Of a DNA stretch of 64,000 nt, positions 1 to 10,610 are shown one piece after another. Each line of letters begins with the position of its first letter. Position 1 is the stretch's first letter. The position numbers were made by a program, and so were the translations under genes. The notes beneath the pieces are model-generated. The model did not search any database, was not told the origin of the DNA, and was given only the letters and a program-made list of their open reading frames with translations. Source of the DNA: Streptomyces hyderabadensis (GTDB lineage Bacteria; Actinomycetota; Actinomycetes; Streptomycetales; Streptomycetaceae); NCBI RefSeq assembly GCF_020404845.1, contig NZ_JAIOJZ010000010.1, positions 62,001 to 126,000 of the forward strand. Reading direction: 5' to 3'.

Positions 1-791
1 GGCGTGCAGGCAGCCCTCCATCTTCGGCACCATGCCGCTGGACAGGTCGGGCAGCAGTTTTTCCAGTTCGGACGCGGTGAGGCGGCTGATCACCTCGTCG
101 GAGTTCGGCCAGTCCTCGTAGAGGCCCTCGACGTCGGTGAGGACCATGAGAGTCTCGGCGCCGAGCGCCGCAGCGAGTGCCGCAGCCGCCGTATCAGCAT
201 TGACGTTGTAGACATGGTGGTCGTCCTGGGAACGGGCGATCGACGAGACGACCGGGATGCGGCCGTCGGCCAGCAGCGCCTCGATGGCGCCGGTGTCGAT
301 CTCGGTGATCTCGCCGACCCGGCCGATGTCGACGAGTTCGCCGTCGATCTCGGGCTGGTGCTTGGTGGCGGTGAGGGTGTGCGCGTCCTCGCCGGTGAGG
401 CCGACGGCGAGCGGACCGTGCTGGTTGAGCAGCCCGACCAGCTCGCGCTGCACCTGTCCGGCGAGCACCATCCGTACGACGTCCATGGCGTCCTCGGTGG
501 TGACGCGCAGGCCGGCCTTGAACTCGCTGACGATGCCGTGCTTGTCGAGGGCGGCGCTGATCTGCGGGCCGCCGCCGTGCACCACGACGGGCTTGAGGCC
601 GGCGTGCCGCAGGAAGACGACGTCCTGGGCGAAGGCGGCCTTGAGGTCCTCGTCGATCATGGCGTTGCCGCCGAACTTGATGACGACGGTCTTGCCGTGG
701 TGCCGGGTCAGCCAGGGCAGCGCCTCGATGAGGATCTGGGCCTTGGGGAGCGCGGTGTGCTTCCGCGTGGGTGCGTTGCTCGTTCCGTTGC

Positions 792-795
<4 letters not shown>
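1..795 (-). CDS. argB: Acetylglutamate kinase (ArgB), 3'-truncated by window edge
   Basis: Phosphorylates N-acetyl-L-glutamate with ATP, the second step of arginine biosynthesis (cytoplasm). 265 codons are visible from the ATG at 795; the C-terminus lies outside the window. Amino-acid-kinase hallmarks are present: an N-terminal IKFGGNAM phosphate loop, [11 protein letters not shown] for substrate binding, and [11 protein letters not shown] plus VLTDVEGLY in the nucleotide-binding half. Its ATG overlaps the argJ TGA as ATGA, so it is translationally coupled and third in argC-argJ-argB. Family and pathway are certain; only the missing end is unknown. Confidence 0.97.
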
Positions 796-2995
<2,200 letters not shown>

Positions 2996-3008
2996 CTATA
3001 CGTTTCGC

Positions 3009-3022
3009 TGCACGTTTATGCA
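3009..3022 (-). promoter_or_regulatory. Candidate ArgR operator (ARG box) upstream of argC
   Basis: The 14-mer TGCATAAACGTGCA (minus strand) fits 10 of 14 positions of the general ARG-box core TGAATwwwwATTCA and is itself flanked by TGCA repeats. It lies 41-54 nt before the argC ATG in an unusually AT-rich patch, where a promoter would sit. The match to ArgR is inferred from the consensus and the downstream operon; a second adjoining box is not clear. Confidence 0.5.
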
Positions 3023-3061
3023 ATCCAGTGAATACTCACCCACGGGGGAGGCGCCGAAACC

Positions 3062-3592
3062 TCAGCCCTTGACGGCCTCCGCGATGCGCAGTGCCGCCTG
3101 GCCGGGTGTGAGGCGGGTGGTGTCGACGACCTCGGCCTCGGCGTGCAGCCAGGTGCGGGCGGCCTCGGCGTAGGGCTCCAGGTACCGCAGCCGGAACGGC
3201 GAGTCGGGCCCCACCACGGTGTCCTGGGCGATGCGCTCCCGCAGGGTGTCCTGGTCGGCGTGGAGGACGAAGTGCCGCACGGGAATCCGGTGCGCGGCGA
3301 GACCGTCGGCGATCTCCCTCCAGTACTCCTCGACCAGCACCGTCATCGGCATCACCAGGGTGCCGCCGGCGTAGTCGAGCACCCGGCGGGCGGTCTCGAC
3401 GACGAGTGGCCGCCACGGCGGCCAGTCCTGGAAGTTGTCCGTCCCGGGGGCGGGCAGCGCCGGCGTGATGTCCATGAGCGTCTCGCCGACCTTCTCGGCG
3501 TCGAACACCCGGGAGTCCGGGAGCAGTCGCTGCACGAGCGCACCGGTCGTCGTCTTGCCGGCGCCGTGGGTGCCGTTCAGCCATACGATCAT
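3062..3592 (-). CDS. TmrB-like P-loop NTPase / kinase-like protein
   Basis: 176 residues. The P-loop GTHGAGKT is at residues 7-14, immediately after MIVWLN, the same layout as small TmrB-like or AAA_33 ATP-binding proteins (TmrB gives tunicamycin resistance in Bacillus). FDAEKVGETL and a central LVMPMTVLVEEYWREI resemble the nucleoside- or shikimate-kinase-like core. The substrate is unknown. The ATG at 3592 was chosen because the P-loop must be near the N-terminus; the much longer upstream open frame has no family-like sequence. Monocistronic, minus strand. Confidence 0.75.
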   Translation of the reverse strand: MIVWLNGTHGAGKTTTGALVQRLLPDSRVFDAEKVGETLMDITPALPAPGTDNFQDWPPWRPLVVETARRVLDYAGGTLVMPMTVLVEEYWREIADGLAAHRIPVRHFVLHADQDTLRERIAQDTVVGPDSPFRLRYLEPYAEAARTWLHAEAEVVDTTRLTPGQAALRIAEAVKG

Positions 3593-3660
3593 GGGCCCCC
3601 ACGCTAGCGCCGTACGCGCCGCTGCGAGGGGCGCGGCGGGAATCAGCCCCGGGGGCGCCG

Positions 3661-4773
3661 TCAGGCCGGGACGATGCGCATGCCGCCCCCGGCCAGGACG
3701 TCGAGGACGGCCGAGAAGAGGTCGTACGGGCGGCCGTCCGCCGTCAGCGTGCGGGAGAGGTGCTTGCGCGCGGTACCGATGTCCCGCCAGAGCAGGGTGG
3801 CGGGGGCGGTGTGGCCGAAGCCCCCCCGCAGACAGTCGGCGACGGCGGCCAGGCACCCGCCGAAGTAGCCGCCGGGACCGTTGACCGCCTCGCCGAGGGC
3901 CAGGTAGAGACCGGCCTCGTCGGTGACGTGCGTGCCGTCGAGCCGGTAGGCATGACCGGCGGGCCGGTCTCGGCCTGGGCCGCGGCAGCCCGCCTCCCGG
4001 ACGAGTTCGAGCCAGGCCGCCCGGCCCCGGGCGTCCAGGCGGGCCCAGGTGCCGGGGGTGTCCGGCGGTCCGGCGAGCCGGCGCTCCCAGAGCGGCCGGG
4101 CGTGCTCGGGCACGGGGTCGTACCGGGCTCCGTCGAGCTGCAGGTCGATCAGATCCGTCCCCCGGGAGGACGGCCGCCAGTCGGTGACCCTGGTCCACAG
4201 CAGCCGCTCGGTCAGCAACCGCCCCCGGTCGTCGCGTATCTCCAGGGCCGCCTGCTCCAGGTCCAGCGACCGCCGGGTGCCCCTCGCCAGGGCCGCCCGC
4301 AGCCGCTCCCGCGGGGCCAGCCCGCGCAGGACGAGCGGGGGCGCCGCCCGCTCCGGCGGCAGGACGCGGGTGAACTCCCGGCACGAGCCCAGCCACCGGC
4401 GTCCGTCGTGGAGCCGGACCGGGGTCCGGTGTCCCTCGGGGGGACCTTCGTAGTCGTCGAGCCCGGTGAGCACGAGACCGTCCGTGCCGGGCGGGCGCCC
4501 CAGGCTCTCGGCGTCCTCCAGCAGCCAGGGGCCCTGTTCCTCGCCCCCGGCCGCCGCGTCGTCCGGCAGCAGCCACACCCGGCTGCCGATCCAGCCGCGC
4601 ACCTCACCGGCCGCCGGGACCCAGCCGAACAGCTCGTACGTGCCGCGCGCGGGTTCGCCGAAGAGGCCGTCCACCGAGTCGCAGATCCCCCACGGGAGGC
4701 CGTCCTCGGTGTCCGTCAGCCTGAACCGCCGGGTCGCCCGGTCGTCGTCGTGTTCCCCCACGGTCCACATCAT
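3661..4773 (-). CDS. Barstar-domain protein with long N-terminal extension
   Basis: 370 residues. The last ~95 residues resemble barstar, the inhibitor of the ribonuclease barnase: YRLDGTHVTDEAGLYLALGEA, then YFGGCLAAVADCLRGGF and LLWRDIGTARKHL, matching the usual LDG...YFG.NLDAL.DCL...W pattern. The first ~270 residues show no domain I recognise, although the stretch near residues 150-225 (RSLDLEQAALEI, WTRVTDWRPSS) repeats a beta-rich pattern. No barnase-type toxin gene is adjacent. Barstar homologues in Streptomyces are common as orphan cytosolic proteins; function uncertain. Confidence 0.75.
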   Translation of the reverse strand: MMWTVGEHDDDRATRRFRLTDTEDGLPWGICDSVDGLFGEPARGTYELFGWVPAAGEVRGWIGSRVWLLPDDAAAGGEEQGPWLLEDAESLGRPPGTDGLVLTGLDDYEGPPEGHRTPVRLHDGRRWLGSCREFTRVLPPERAAPPLVLRGLAPRERLRAALARGTRRSLDLEQAALEIRDDRGRLLTERLLWTRVTDWRPSSRGTDLIDLQLDGARYDPVPEHARPLWERRLAGPPDTPGTWARLDARGRAAWLELVREAGCRGPGRDRPAGHAYRLDGTHVTDEAGLYLALGEAVNGPGGYFGGCLAAVADCLRGGFGHTAPATLLWRDIGTARKHLSRTLTADGRPYDLFSAVLDVLAGGGMRIVPA

Positions 4774-4932
4774 GCCGGGTCAGGGGACGGCAACGGGGCC
4801 GAGGCCGTCGGGAGGCCGGTGACGCCGGGGCCGAGTCCCCGGCGGGTGATGCGAACGGCAAGATGGGGAGGGGCGCGGCGCGTCGGCGGGGCGCGCGGCG
4901 ACGAGTGGGCCGGAGTGGGAGAGCGGGTGGAC

Positions 4933-5385
4933 ATGGGCGAGTCGTGGCCGGTGCCCGACGTACTGGCGTACCTCGCGGGGCGCTGGCGCACCGAGCGGTC
5001 GGTGCGGGATCTGGCGAACGGTCTGGAGGGCCGGTTCGAGGGAGTCACCTCCTTCGAACCGCTCGACGGCGGCGGGCTGGTCGGCCACGAGTCGGGGGCC
5101 TTCACCTGGCAGGGGGTGACCCGGCCCGCCGGGCGCACGCTGCGCTATGAGCCGGGGAGCGCGCCGGGCAGCGCCGACGTGCGGTTCGCGGACGGCCGCC
5201 CCTTCCACGGGCTGGACCTGACCACGGGACACCACGTGGCCGACCACCCGTGCGCCGCCGACCTCTACCGGGGCGAGTTCACCGTCCGCGGCCCGGACCG
5301 CTGGCGGACCGTGTGGCGGGTGGGCGGCCCGGCCAAGGACCTGCTGCTCACAACGGATTACCTTCGCGAAACGCCGGATGCGTAG
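4933..5385 (+). CDS. DUF6314 family protein
   Basis: 150 residues, small soluble protein with a lipocalin-like pattern: DVLAYLAGRWRTERSV at the N-terminus (helix plus W-R-ER strand), GHESGAFTWQG, a central F.DGRPFHGLDL and a C-terminal WRTVWRVGGPAKDLLLTTDYLR. This corresponds to the uncharacterised DUF6314 family of actinobacteria. ATG at 4933 chosen for the family-like start; a GTG two codons earlier is possible. Converges on and overlaps the next gene by 38 bp. Biochemical role unknown. Confidence 0.75.
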   Translation: MGESWPVPDVLAYLAGRWRTERSVRDLANGLEGRFEGVTSFEPLDGGGLVGHESGAFTWQGVTRPAGRTLRYEPGSAPGSADVRFADGRPFHGLDLTTGHHVADHPCAADLYRGEFTVRGPDRWRTVWRVGGPAKDLLLTTDYLRETPDA

Positions 5386-5968
5386 CGCCCTGGTCCCGCG
5401 CGCCTTCGAAGCGCAGGCTCCAGCGGCCGGCGCGGCCGGTCACGGTGGTCGTCGACAGCGGGCGGACGTCCAGGTTCCAGTAGGTTCCGGGCGGCGCCTT
5501 CAGTACGTAGACCAGCGCGGCCCGGATCACGGAGGGTTCGGCCACGGCGACGATCCGGTCGCCGTCCTCGCCGGGACGGGTGTCGAGCCAGCCGCCGACC
5601 CGGGTGATGAAGCCCAGCAGCGACTCCCCGCCGTGCGGCGCCGACCGGGGATCGGCGAGCCAGGCGTCCACGGCCCCCGGCTCACGGGCCATGGCCTCAC
5701 CCAGCGTCAGTCCACGCCACCGGCCCATGTCGCAGTCGCGCAGGGCGAGCTGGGCCAGCGGGGCACAGCCGAGGGCGTCGCCGGTGGCGCGGCTGCGGGG
5801 CGTGGGCGAGCAGTAGCGCAGCTCGGCCGCCGCCAGCGGCAGCAGGTCGCCCGCGGCGCGCAGCACCTCGTCCCAGCCGGCCCGGTCCAGCGGCCGGTCG
5901 TCGTCGAAGCGCTCCGCGAGCAGCGGTGAGCTGCGCGCAGCCGCGACGAACGTGACCCGAAGCGCCAT
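5348..5968 (-). CDS. Histidine-phosphatase-fold protein with degenerate active site
   Basis: 206 residues, recognisable as the phosphoglycerate-mutase-like (histidine phosphatase) superfamily from CSPTPRSRATGDAL, CDMGRWRGLTLGEAM, HGGESLLGFITRVGGWL and VAEPSVIRAAL. The normal catalytic RHG near the N-terminus is replaced by ARSSPLL (no histidine), and the second catalytic histidine (normally VTHGGVIR) is Glu in VAEPSVIR. Both key residues are therefore missing and the protein is probably not a phosphatase; it may bind a ligand instead. Minus strand, tail-to-tail overlap with the DUF6314 gene. Confidence 0.8.
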   Translation of the reverse strand: MALRVTFVAAARSSPLLAERFDDDRPLDRAGWDEVLRAAGDLLPLAAAELRYCSPTPRSRATGDALGCAPLAQLALRDCDMGRWRGLTLGEAMAREPGAVDAWLADPRSAPHGGESLLGFITRVGGWLDTRPGEDGDRIVAVAEPSVIRAALVYVLKAPPGTYWNLDVRPLSTTTVTGRAGRWSLRFEGARDQGATHPAFREGNPL

Positions 5969-6041
5969 GCGGTGATGGTGGAGCGCCGAGGTGTCCAGGT
6001 CAAGGGGTGTTACCTGTGGGTCACCCAGGGTGTGCCACGGC

Positions 6042-6482
6042 TCACCGGCCGAAGGCGAGCACCATCCACTCCTCGGGCCGGTCCAGCGCGGTGAACCCGA
6101 GCTTCTCGTAGACCCCGTGCGCGTCGTGCGTCGCCAGCAGGATGCGCCGCAGTCCGTGCGGTGCCAGGTGCTCGCGGACGGCCGCGACCAGCGCCGTGCC
6201 GAGGCCCTTGGCCCGCACCGACGGGTCGACGTACACGTCGCACAGCCACGCGAAGGTGGCCAGGTCGGTGACCACCCGGGCGTACGCGACCTGTTCGCCC
6301 GAGACGGCGTCGTACACGCCGAAGTTGAGCGAGCCCTGGACGGCCCGGTCGTGTTTCTCCCGGGGCCGTCCCAGCGCCCAGTACGCGTCGGTGGACAGCC
6401 AGCGGTGCACGCGCCCGGCGTCGATGCGGTGCGGGTCGGTGGAGATCTCGTAGCCCTCGGGGAGCTTCGGCGTGTCGGTCAT
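6042..6482 (-). CDS. GNAT family N-acetyltransferase
   Basis: 146 residues, single GNAT domain. The acetyl-CoA binding signature is CDVYVDPSVRAKGLGTALVAAVREHL (motif A, Q/RxxGxG as RAKGLG), followed by ILLATHDAHGVYEKLGF (motif B). ATG at 6482 gives MTDTPKLPEGY. Close homologues are annotated only as acetyltransferases; substrate not predictable. Stand-alone minus-strand gene 56 bp downstream of the MocR gene. Confidence 0.88.
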   Translation of the reverse strand: MTDTPKLPEGYEISTDPHRIDAGRVHRWLSTDAYWALGRPREKHDRAVQGSLNFGVYDAVSGEQVAYARVVTDLATFAWLCDVYVDPSVRAKGLGTALVAAVREHLAPHGLRRILLATHDAHGVYEKLGFTALDRPEEWMVLAFGR

Positions 6483-6538
6483 GCCGGGATGTTCGCAGGG
6501 CCGTCGAAGGTGCGTCGACCGGTTATCCGCCGGCTCCG

Positions 6539-7978
6539 TCAGCCGCCCCAGGCCTTCGGGCAGGCGGTGCGCAGGCGCCGTACGCCTTCCGCGATCTCCC
6601 CGACGTTCGCGACCGCCGCGAAGCTCAGCCGGAAGTGGGCGGCCGGGGGTTCGGCGCTGAAGTACGGGCGGCCGGGGGTGATCGCGACGCCCGCGCGCAG
6701 GGCGGCCGCGGCCAGGGCACTCTCGTCGGCGCCCTCCGGCAGGCGCGGCCACAGGTGGTAGCCGCCGGAGGGGACGTGGGCCAGGGAGAGCTCGGGCAGG
6801 TGCAGGCGCAGCGCGGATGTCATGGCGTCCCGGCGGGCCCTCAACTCGGCCGAGACCGCGCGCAGGTGGCGCGGCCAGGCGGGCGACCCGACCAGTTCCA
6901 GCGCCGCCTCCTGGAGCGGCCGGGGCACGAAGAAGGTGTCGACGATCTGGATGGCGCGCAGCCGTTCCAGGACCGGCCCGTGGGCGGCCAGGGCGCTCAC
7001 CCGGAAACTGGGCGAGGTCGCCTTGGTCAGCGAGCAGACGTGGACGACGACGCCGTCCGGGTCGTCGGCGGCGAGCGGGGCGGGCAGCGGCCCCGCGTCC
7101 TCGTGCACGAGGCGGCGCACGAAGTCGTCCTCCACGACGAAGGCACCGGCCGCCCGCGCGATGCGCAGCACCTCCCCGCGCCGCTCGGGGGCGAGCACGG
7201 CGCCGGTCGGGTTCTGGAACAGGGGCTGGCAGACGAAGACGCGGGCGCCGGTGGCCCGGAAGGCGTCGGCGAGCAGGGCGGGCCGTACGCCGTCGGCGTC
7301 CACGGGGACGGGCACCGGGCGCAGTCCGGCCGCCCGCGCGATGGCCAGCATCCCGGGGTAGGTCGGGGACTCGACGAGGACGGGCGTGCCGGGCGGGGCG
7401 AGCGCACGCAGGGCGGTGGCCAGCGCGGACTGGCCGCCCGCGGTGATCAGCACCTCGGCCGCCGTGATGGCGCCGCCGATGCCGCGCGCGAACCACTCCC
7501 GCAGTTCCGGCAGCCCTTCCATGGGCGGCCGGCCCCAGGCTCCGGGCCGCCGTCCGGCCCGGGCCAGGGCCGCCGCCATCGCCCGCTCCGGCTGCAGGGA
7601 CGGGTGCAGATAGCCGCCGTTGAACTCCACGACGCCGGGGGGCGGGGCGGCCAGCGAGACCAGCACCCCGGAGGCGTCCACCGAGCGCGGTACGAGGTCG
7701 GCGGCGCCGTCGGCGCTGAGCGCGACCTCCTGCCAGGAGGTGTCCCCGGCGGACGCGGCCGCCGGGCGTGGCCGGGCCCGGAAGGCACCGGCGCCGGGCC
7801 GGGTGACGACCAGCCCCTCGGCGGCCAGCTGGGCCAGGGCGCGGGAGACCGTCACCGGGCTCACCCGGAACCGGTCGACGAGGGCCCTGCTGGACGGGAG
7901 CTTTCCGCCGGGAGAGTAGCGGTCCAGCTCCCGACGCAACACGGCCACCAGGTCAGCGACGCTGCTACGCTCTTGCAT
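6539..7978 (-). CDS. MocR/GntR-type regulator with PLP aminotransferase domain
   Basis: 479 residues. Residues ~1-75 form a GntR winged helix (PSSRALVDRFRVSPVTVSRALAQLAAEGLV), followed by an aminotransferase class I-like domain (~100-470) with the expected PLP lysine in SLTKATSP. Known MocR proteins sense PLP or amino compounds and control a neighbouring gene. The ATG at 7978 overlaps the ATG of the divergent exporter on the other strand (shared CATG), so the exporter is the likely target, with autoregulation. Confidence 0.92.
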   Translation of the reverse strand: MQERSSVADLVAVLRRELDRYSPGGKLPSSRALVDRFRVSPVTVSRALAQLAAEGLVVTRPGAGAFRARPRPAAASAGDTSWQEVALSADGAADLVPRSVDASGVLVSLAAPPPGVVEFNGGYLHPSLQPERAMAAALARAGRRPGAWGRPPMEGLPELREWFARGIGGAITAAEVLITAGGQSALATALRALAPPGTPVLVESPTYPGMLAIARAAGLRPVPVPVDADGVRPALLADAFRATGARVFVCQPLFQNPTGAVLAPERRGEVLRIARAAGAFVVEDDFVRRLVHEDAGPLPAPLAADDPDGVVVHVCSLTKATSPSFRVSALAAHGPVLERLRAIQIVDTFFVPRPLQEAALELVGSPAWPRHLRAVSAELRARRDAMTSALRLHLPELSLAHVPSGGYHLWPRLPEGADESALAAAALRAGVAITPGRPYFSAEPPAAHFRLSFAAVANVGEIAEGVRRLRTACPKAWGG

Positions 7979-7992
7979 GAGAGCACAGAGTA
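7966..7992. promoter_or_regulatory. Back-to-back leaderless promoters and candidate MocR operator
   Basis: TACGCT at 7966-7971 lies 5 nt before the plus-strand ATG (7977). TACTCT, read on the minus strand at 7992-7987, lies 8 nt before the minus-strand ATG (7978). Both fit the TAnnnT -10 box of leaderless actinobacterial transcripts. The surrounding GCTACGCTCT...AGAGTAGCGC forms an imperfect inverted repeat centred on the shared CATG, a natural place for the regulator to bind. Seen directly; promoter activity inferred. Confidence 0.55.
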
Positions 7993-8903
7993 GCGCTACC
8001 GCATCACCCCGGATAGCAGTCGGCGCCGCGAGCGCGGAGACCGGCGGTGCGGCCTTCGGCACCGTCCAGGCCGCCCTGGGTGTCGTCGCCTTCTCCCTGA
8101 CCTTCCCCGCCACCGCATGGGGTCTGGAGGGCTTCGGCCCCTGGTCCCTGATCGCCGTGCGCAGCATCCTGGCCGCGGTGGTCGCCGGCGGCTGTCTGCT
8201 GGTGATGCGGGTCGCACCGCCCGAGCGGCGGCACTGGCTGGGCCTCGCGGTGGTCGGCGCCGGGGTGGTCCTCGGCTTCCCCCTGCTGACCACGCTCGCG
8301 TTGCAGACGTCGACCACCGCGCACGCCGCCGTCGTCGTGGGGCTGCTCCCGCTGACCACGGCGCTGCTGTCCGCGCTGCGCGTCGGCACCCGCCCCTCGC
8401 GCACCTTCTGGATCGCGGCCCTGGCGGGTGCGGCGGCGGTGATCGCCTTCACGGTGCAGCAGAGCGGCGGCGCGCTGACCTCGGCCGACGCCTATCTCTT
8501 CGCGGCCCTGCTGGTGTGCGCGGCCGGTTACACCGAGGGCGGCCGGCTGGCCCGTCAGATGCCGGGGTGGCAGGTCATCGGCTGGGCGCTGGTGCTGTGC
8601 CTGCCGCTGACGGTGCCGATGGCGGCGGTGGCGCTGCCGTTCGAGCCGGTGCACCTGACGGCGCACAGTGTGACCGGACTGCTGTGGGTGGCGATCGGCT
8701 CGCAGTTCCTCGGCCTGGTCGTCTGGTACCGGGGCATGGCGTCGATCGGCATCCCGAAGGCCAGCCAGTTGCAGCTGGCCCAGCCGCTGCTCACACTGGT
8801 GTGGTCGGTACTTCTCCTGGGCGAGCACCTGCCGGTGGCCGCTCCGCTGACGGCCGCGGCCGTACTGGTGTGCATCGCGGTCACCCAGCGGGCCAGGGGT
8901 TAG
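7977..8903 (+). CDS. EamA/DMT-family exporter
   Basis: 308 residues with about ten hydrophobic segments in two repeated five-helix halves (e.g. ALGVVAFSLTFPATAWG, LLPLTTALLSAL, LLWVAIGSQFLGLVVWYRG), the drug/metabolite transporter layout. The second half holds GIPKASQLQLAQPLLTLVWSVLLLGE, the usual EamA signature. Inner-membrane efflux of an unknown small metabolite, perhaps the amino compound sensed by the divergent MocR protein. Start ATG overlaps the MocR start on the other strand. Confidence 0.92.
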   Translation: MRAQSSATASPRIAVGAASAETGGAAFGTVQAALGVVAFSLTFPATAWGLEGFGPWSLIAVRSILAAVVAGGCLLVMRVAPPERRHWLGLAVVGAGVVLGFPLLTTLALQTSTTAHAAVVVGLLPLTTALLSALRVGTRPSRTFWIAALAGAAAVIAFTVQQSGGALTSADAYLFAALLVCAAGYTEGGRLARQMPGWQVIGWALVLCLPLTVPMAAVALPFEPVHLTAHSVTGLLWVAIGSQFLGLVVWYRGMASIGIPKASQLQLAQPLLTLVWSVLLLGEHLPVAAPLTAAAVLVCIAVTQRARG

Positions 8904-8972
8904 GCCCGGTCAGACCCTTCAGACCCTTCAGACCCTGCCTTCGGGCCGCACACGGGTGAGGAGGCCTCACGG

Positions 8973-9167
8973 ATGCACGCAACCAAGGGCGACCAGCTGG
9001 TCCAGCACGGCCGGGTGGTCGGTGAGCACGACAAGGTCGCGGAGATCGTCGAAGTCATGGGCGACGAGGGCACTCCCCCGTACCGGGTCCGGTTCGAGGA
9101 CGGGCACGAGGCCGTGTGCTCGCCCGGCCCCGACTCGGAGATCCGGCACGGGGAGAGCCGCCGGTAG
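8973..9167 (+). CDS. DUF1918 domain protein
   Basis: 64 residues, the complete length of DUF1918, a small SH3-like beta barrel frequent in actinobacteria: GDQLVQHGRVVGEHDKVAEIVEV then PPYRVRFEDGHEAVCSPGPD. Good ribosome site (GAGGAGG) upstream of ATG 8973. Cytosolic; function not established. Follows the exporter by 69 bp and could be cotranscribed. Confidence 0.9.
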   Translation: MHATKGDQLVQHGRVVGEHDKVAEIVEVMGDEGTPPYRVRFEDGHEAVCSPGPDSEIRHGESRR

Positions 9168-9179
9168 CCGGACGGCCGG

Positions 9180-10433
9180 TCACCTGTTTCCGCGCGGGGC
9201 GGTGGCCGGCTGCGCGTAGTGGTCGGCGGCCACCCGCGCCATCGCGCCGCCGCGGTCCTCGGCGACGTCCTTCGCGGAGAAGTAGACGTGTCCGCGGACC
9301 TCGGGGTGGCGCGCGGCCAGTGCGAGGTGCCGGGACAGCTCGGCCGGGTCCTGCCAGGCGGCGGGCTGGGCCGGGTCCCCCGACTTGTACAGCGCCTCGC
9401 CCACGTACAGCTGGGTGCGGCTGCCCCGGGCCACCTCGGCCCACCAGGGCAGCAGCTTCGCGTAGTCGGCGCCGTCCATCCCGATGTGCCAGTACAACTG
9501 CGGCACCACGTAGTCGATCCAGCCCTCGCGCACCCACTTGCGGGTGTCGGCGTACAGGTCGTCGTACGTCTGCACGCCCGCCCGGGTGTCGGAGCCGCGC
9601 TCGTCGGCGGCGGCGTTGCGCCACACCCCGAAGGGGCTGATGCCGAAGCGGGCGGCCGGACGCACCTCCTTGACCCGCTGCGCGGTCTCGCGCACCAGCC
9701 GGTCGATGTTGTCGCGGCGCCAGTCGGCCTTCGTGGCGAAGCCGGTGCCGAACGTGCCGAAGGTCCCGCCGTCGTCGAAGCTCTGGCCCGCCACCGGATA
9801 GGGGTAGAAGTAGTCGTCGAAGTGGACGCCGTCCACCGCGTACTTCGCCACCGCGTCCATGATCGCGTCCTGCACGAAGGCCCGGACCTCGGGCAGTCCG
9901 GGGTTGTAGTAGAGCTGCCCGCCGTACGGCACCACCCACCCGGGGTTCTTCCGCGCGGGGTGCGAGGACACGAGGCGGGCCGGGTCCTCGTGGGTGGCGA
10001 CGCGGTACGGGTTGAACCAGGCGTGCAGTTGCAGGCCGCGGGCGTGGGCCTCCGTCACGGCGGTGCCCAGCGGGTCCCAGCCCGGGTCGCGGCCCTGGCT
10101 GCCGGAGAGGTACTGCGACCACGGCTCGTGTGCCGAGGGCCACAGCGCGTCGGCCGTCGGCCGCACCTGGAGGATCACCGTGTTGAGGCGGTGCCGGACC
10201 GCGTTGTCGAGGTGCTCGATCAGCTCCGCGCGCTGCTCGGCGGCGCGCAGCCCCGCGCGGGTCGGCCAGTCGCGGTTGGCCACGGTGGCCAGCCACATCC
10301 CGCGCATCCCGGCGGCGGCGCTGCGCGGGGGCGCCGGCTCGGCGCCGCCCGGGGCCGCCGCCGACGCCTCGGGCACCAGCGTGAACGCCGACAACGCCGC
10401 CACCGTGAAGGCACGGCGCGAGACACCGCCCAT
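9180..10433 (-). CDS. Secreted GHL10/DUF187-type glycoside-hydrolase-like protein (Tat signal)
   Basis: 417 residues. The N-terminus MGGVSRRAFTVAALSAF contains a twin-arginine motif (SRRAF) plus hydrophobic core ending in EASAAA, so Tat export is likely (tatA and tatC lie at the end of this window). The mature part carries the glycosyl-hydrolase-like 10 signature: MRGMWLATVANRDWPT, HRLNTVILQVRPTADALWPS, LQLHAWFNPYRV, and VDGVHFDDYFYPYP with the DD pair expected at the active site. Relatives act on cell-wall or polysaccharide substrates; the exact one is unknown. ATG 10433 has GGAGG 8 nt upstream. Confidence 0.9.
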   Translation of the reverse strand: MGGVSRRAFTVAALSAFTLVPEASAAAPGGAEPAPPRSAAAGMRGMWLATVANRDWPTRAGLRAAEQRAELIEHLDNAVRHRLNTVILQVRPTADALWPSAHEPWSQYLSGSQGRDPGWDPLGTAVTEAHARGLQLHAWFNPYRVATHEDPARLVSSHPARKNPGWVVPYGGQLYYNPGLPEVRAFVQDAIMDAVAKYAVDGVHFDDYFYPYPVAGQSFDDGGTFGTFGTGFATKADWRRDNIDRLVRETAQRVKEVRPAARFGISPFGVWRNAAADERGSDTRAGVQTYDDLYADTRKWVREGWIDYVVPQLYWHIGMDGADYAKLLPWWAEVARGSRTQLYVGEALYKSGDPAQPAAWQDPAELSRHLALAARHPEVRGHVYFSAKDVAEDRGGAMARVAADHYAQPATAPRGNR

Positions 10434-10466
10434 GACAAGACCTCCTGAAACGCTGTGGATCCGTAC

Positions 10467-10524
10467 GGTCACGGATCGTGTACGGGGCCTCAGCATGCCC
10501 GACCCGGGAGACGGATCCGTGACC
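10467..10524. repeat. Inverted repeat in divergent intergenic region
   Basis: GGTCACGGATC at 10467-10477 and its exact reverse complement GATCCGTGACC at 10514-10524, 36 bp apart, between the GHL10 gene (minus) and the dehydrogenase gene (plus). Spacing suits two regulator sites facing each other rather than a tight hairpin. Function unknown. Confidence 0.5.
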
Positions 10525-10610
10525 ATTCGGGGGTAACGTGCTCGATCGGAGCAGGCACCGGGGACCCCGCCATGCCTGCGGCCAGCCGTGGAGTCAGCGA
10601 AAGGGACGAT

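Noticed and set aside
3760..4932. Long plus-strand frame upstream of the DUF6314 gene
   Set aside because: It is antisense to the barstar-domain gene and lacks domain-like sequence; only the last 150 codons are a gene.
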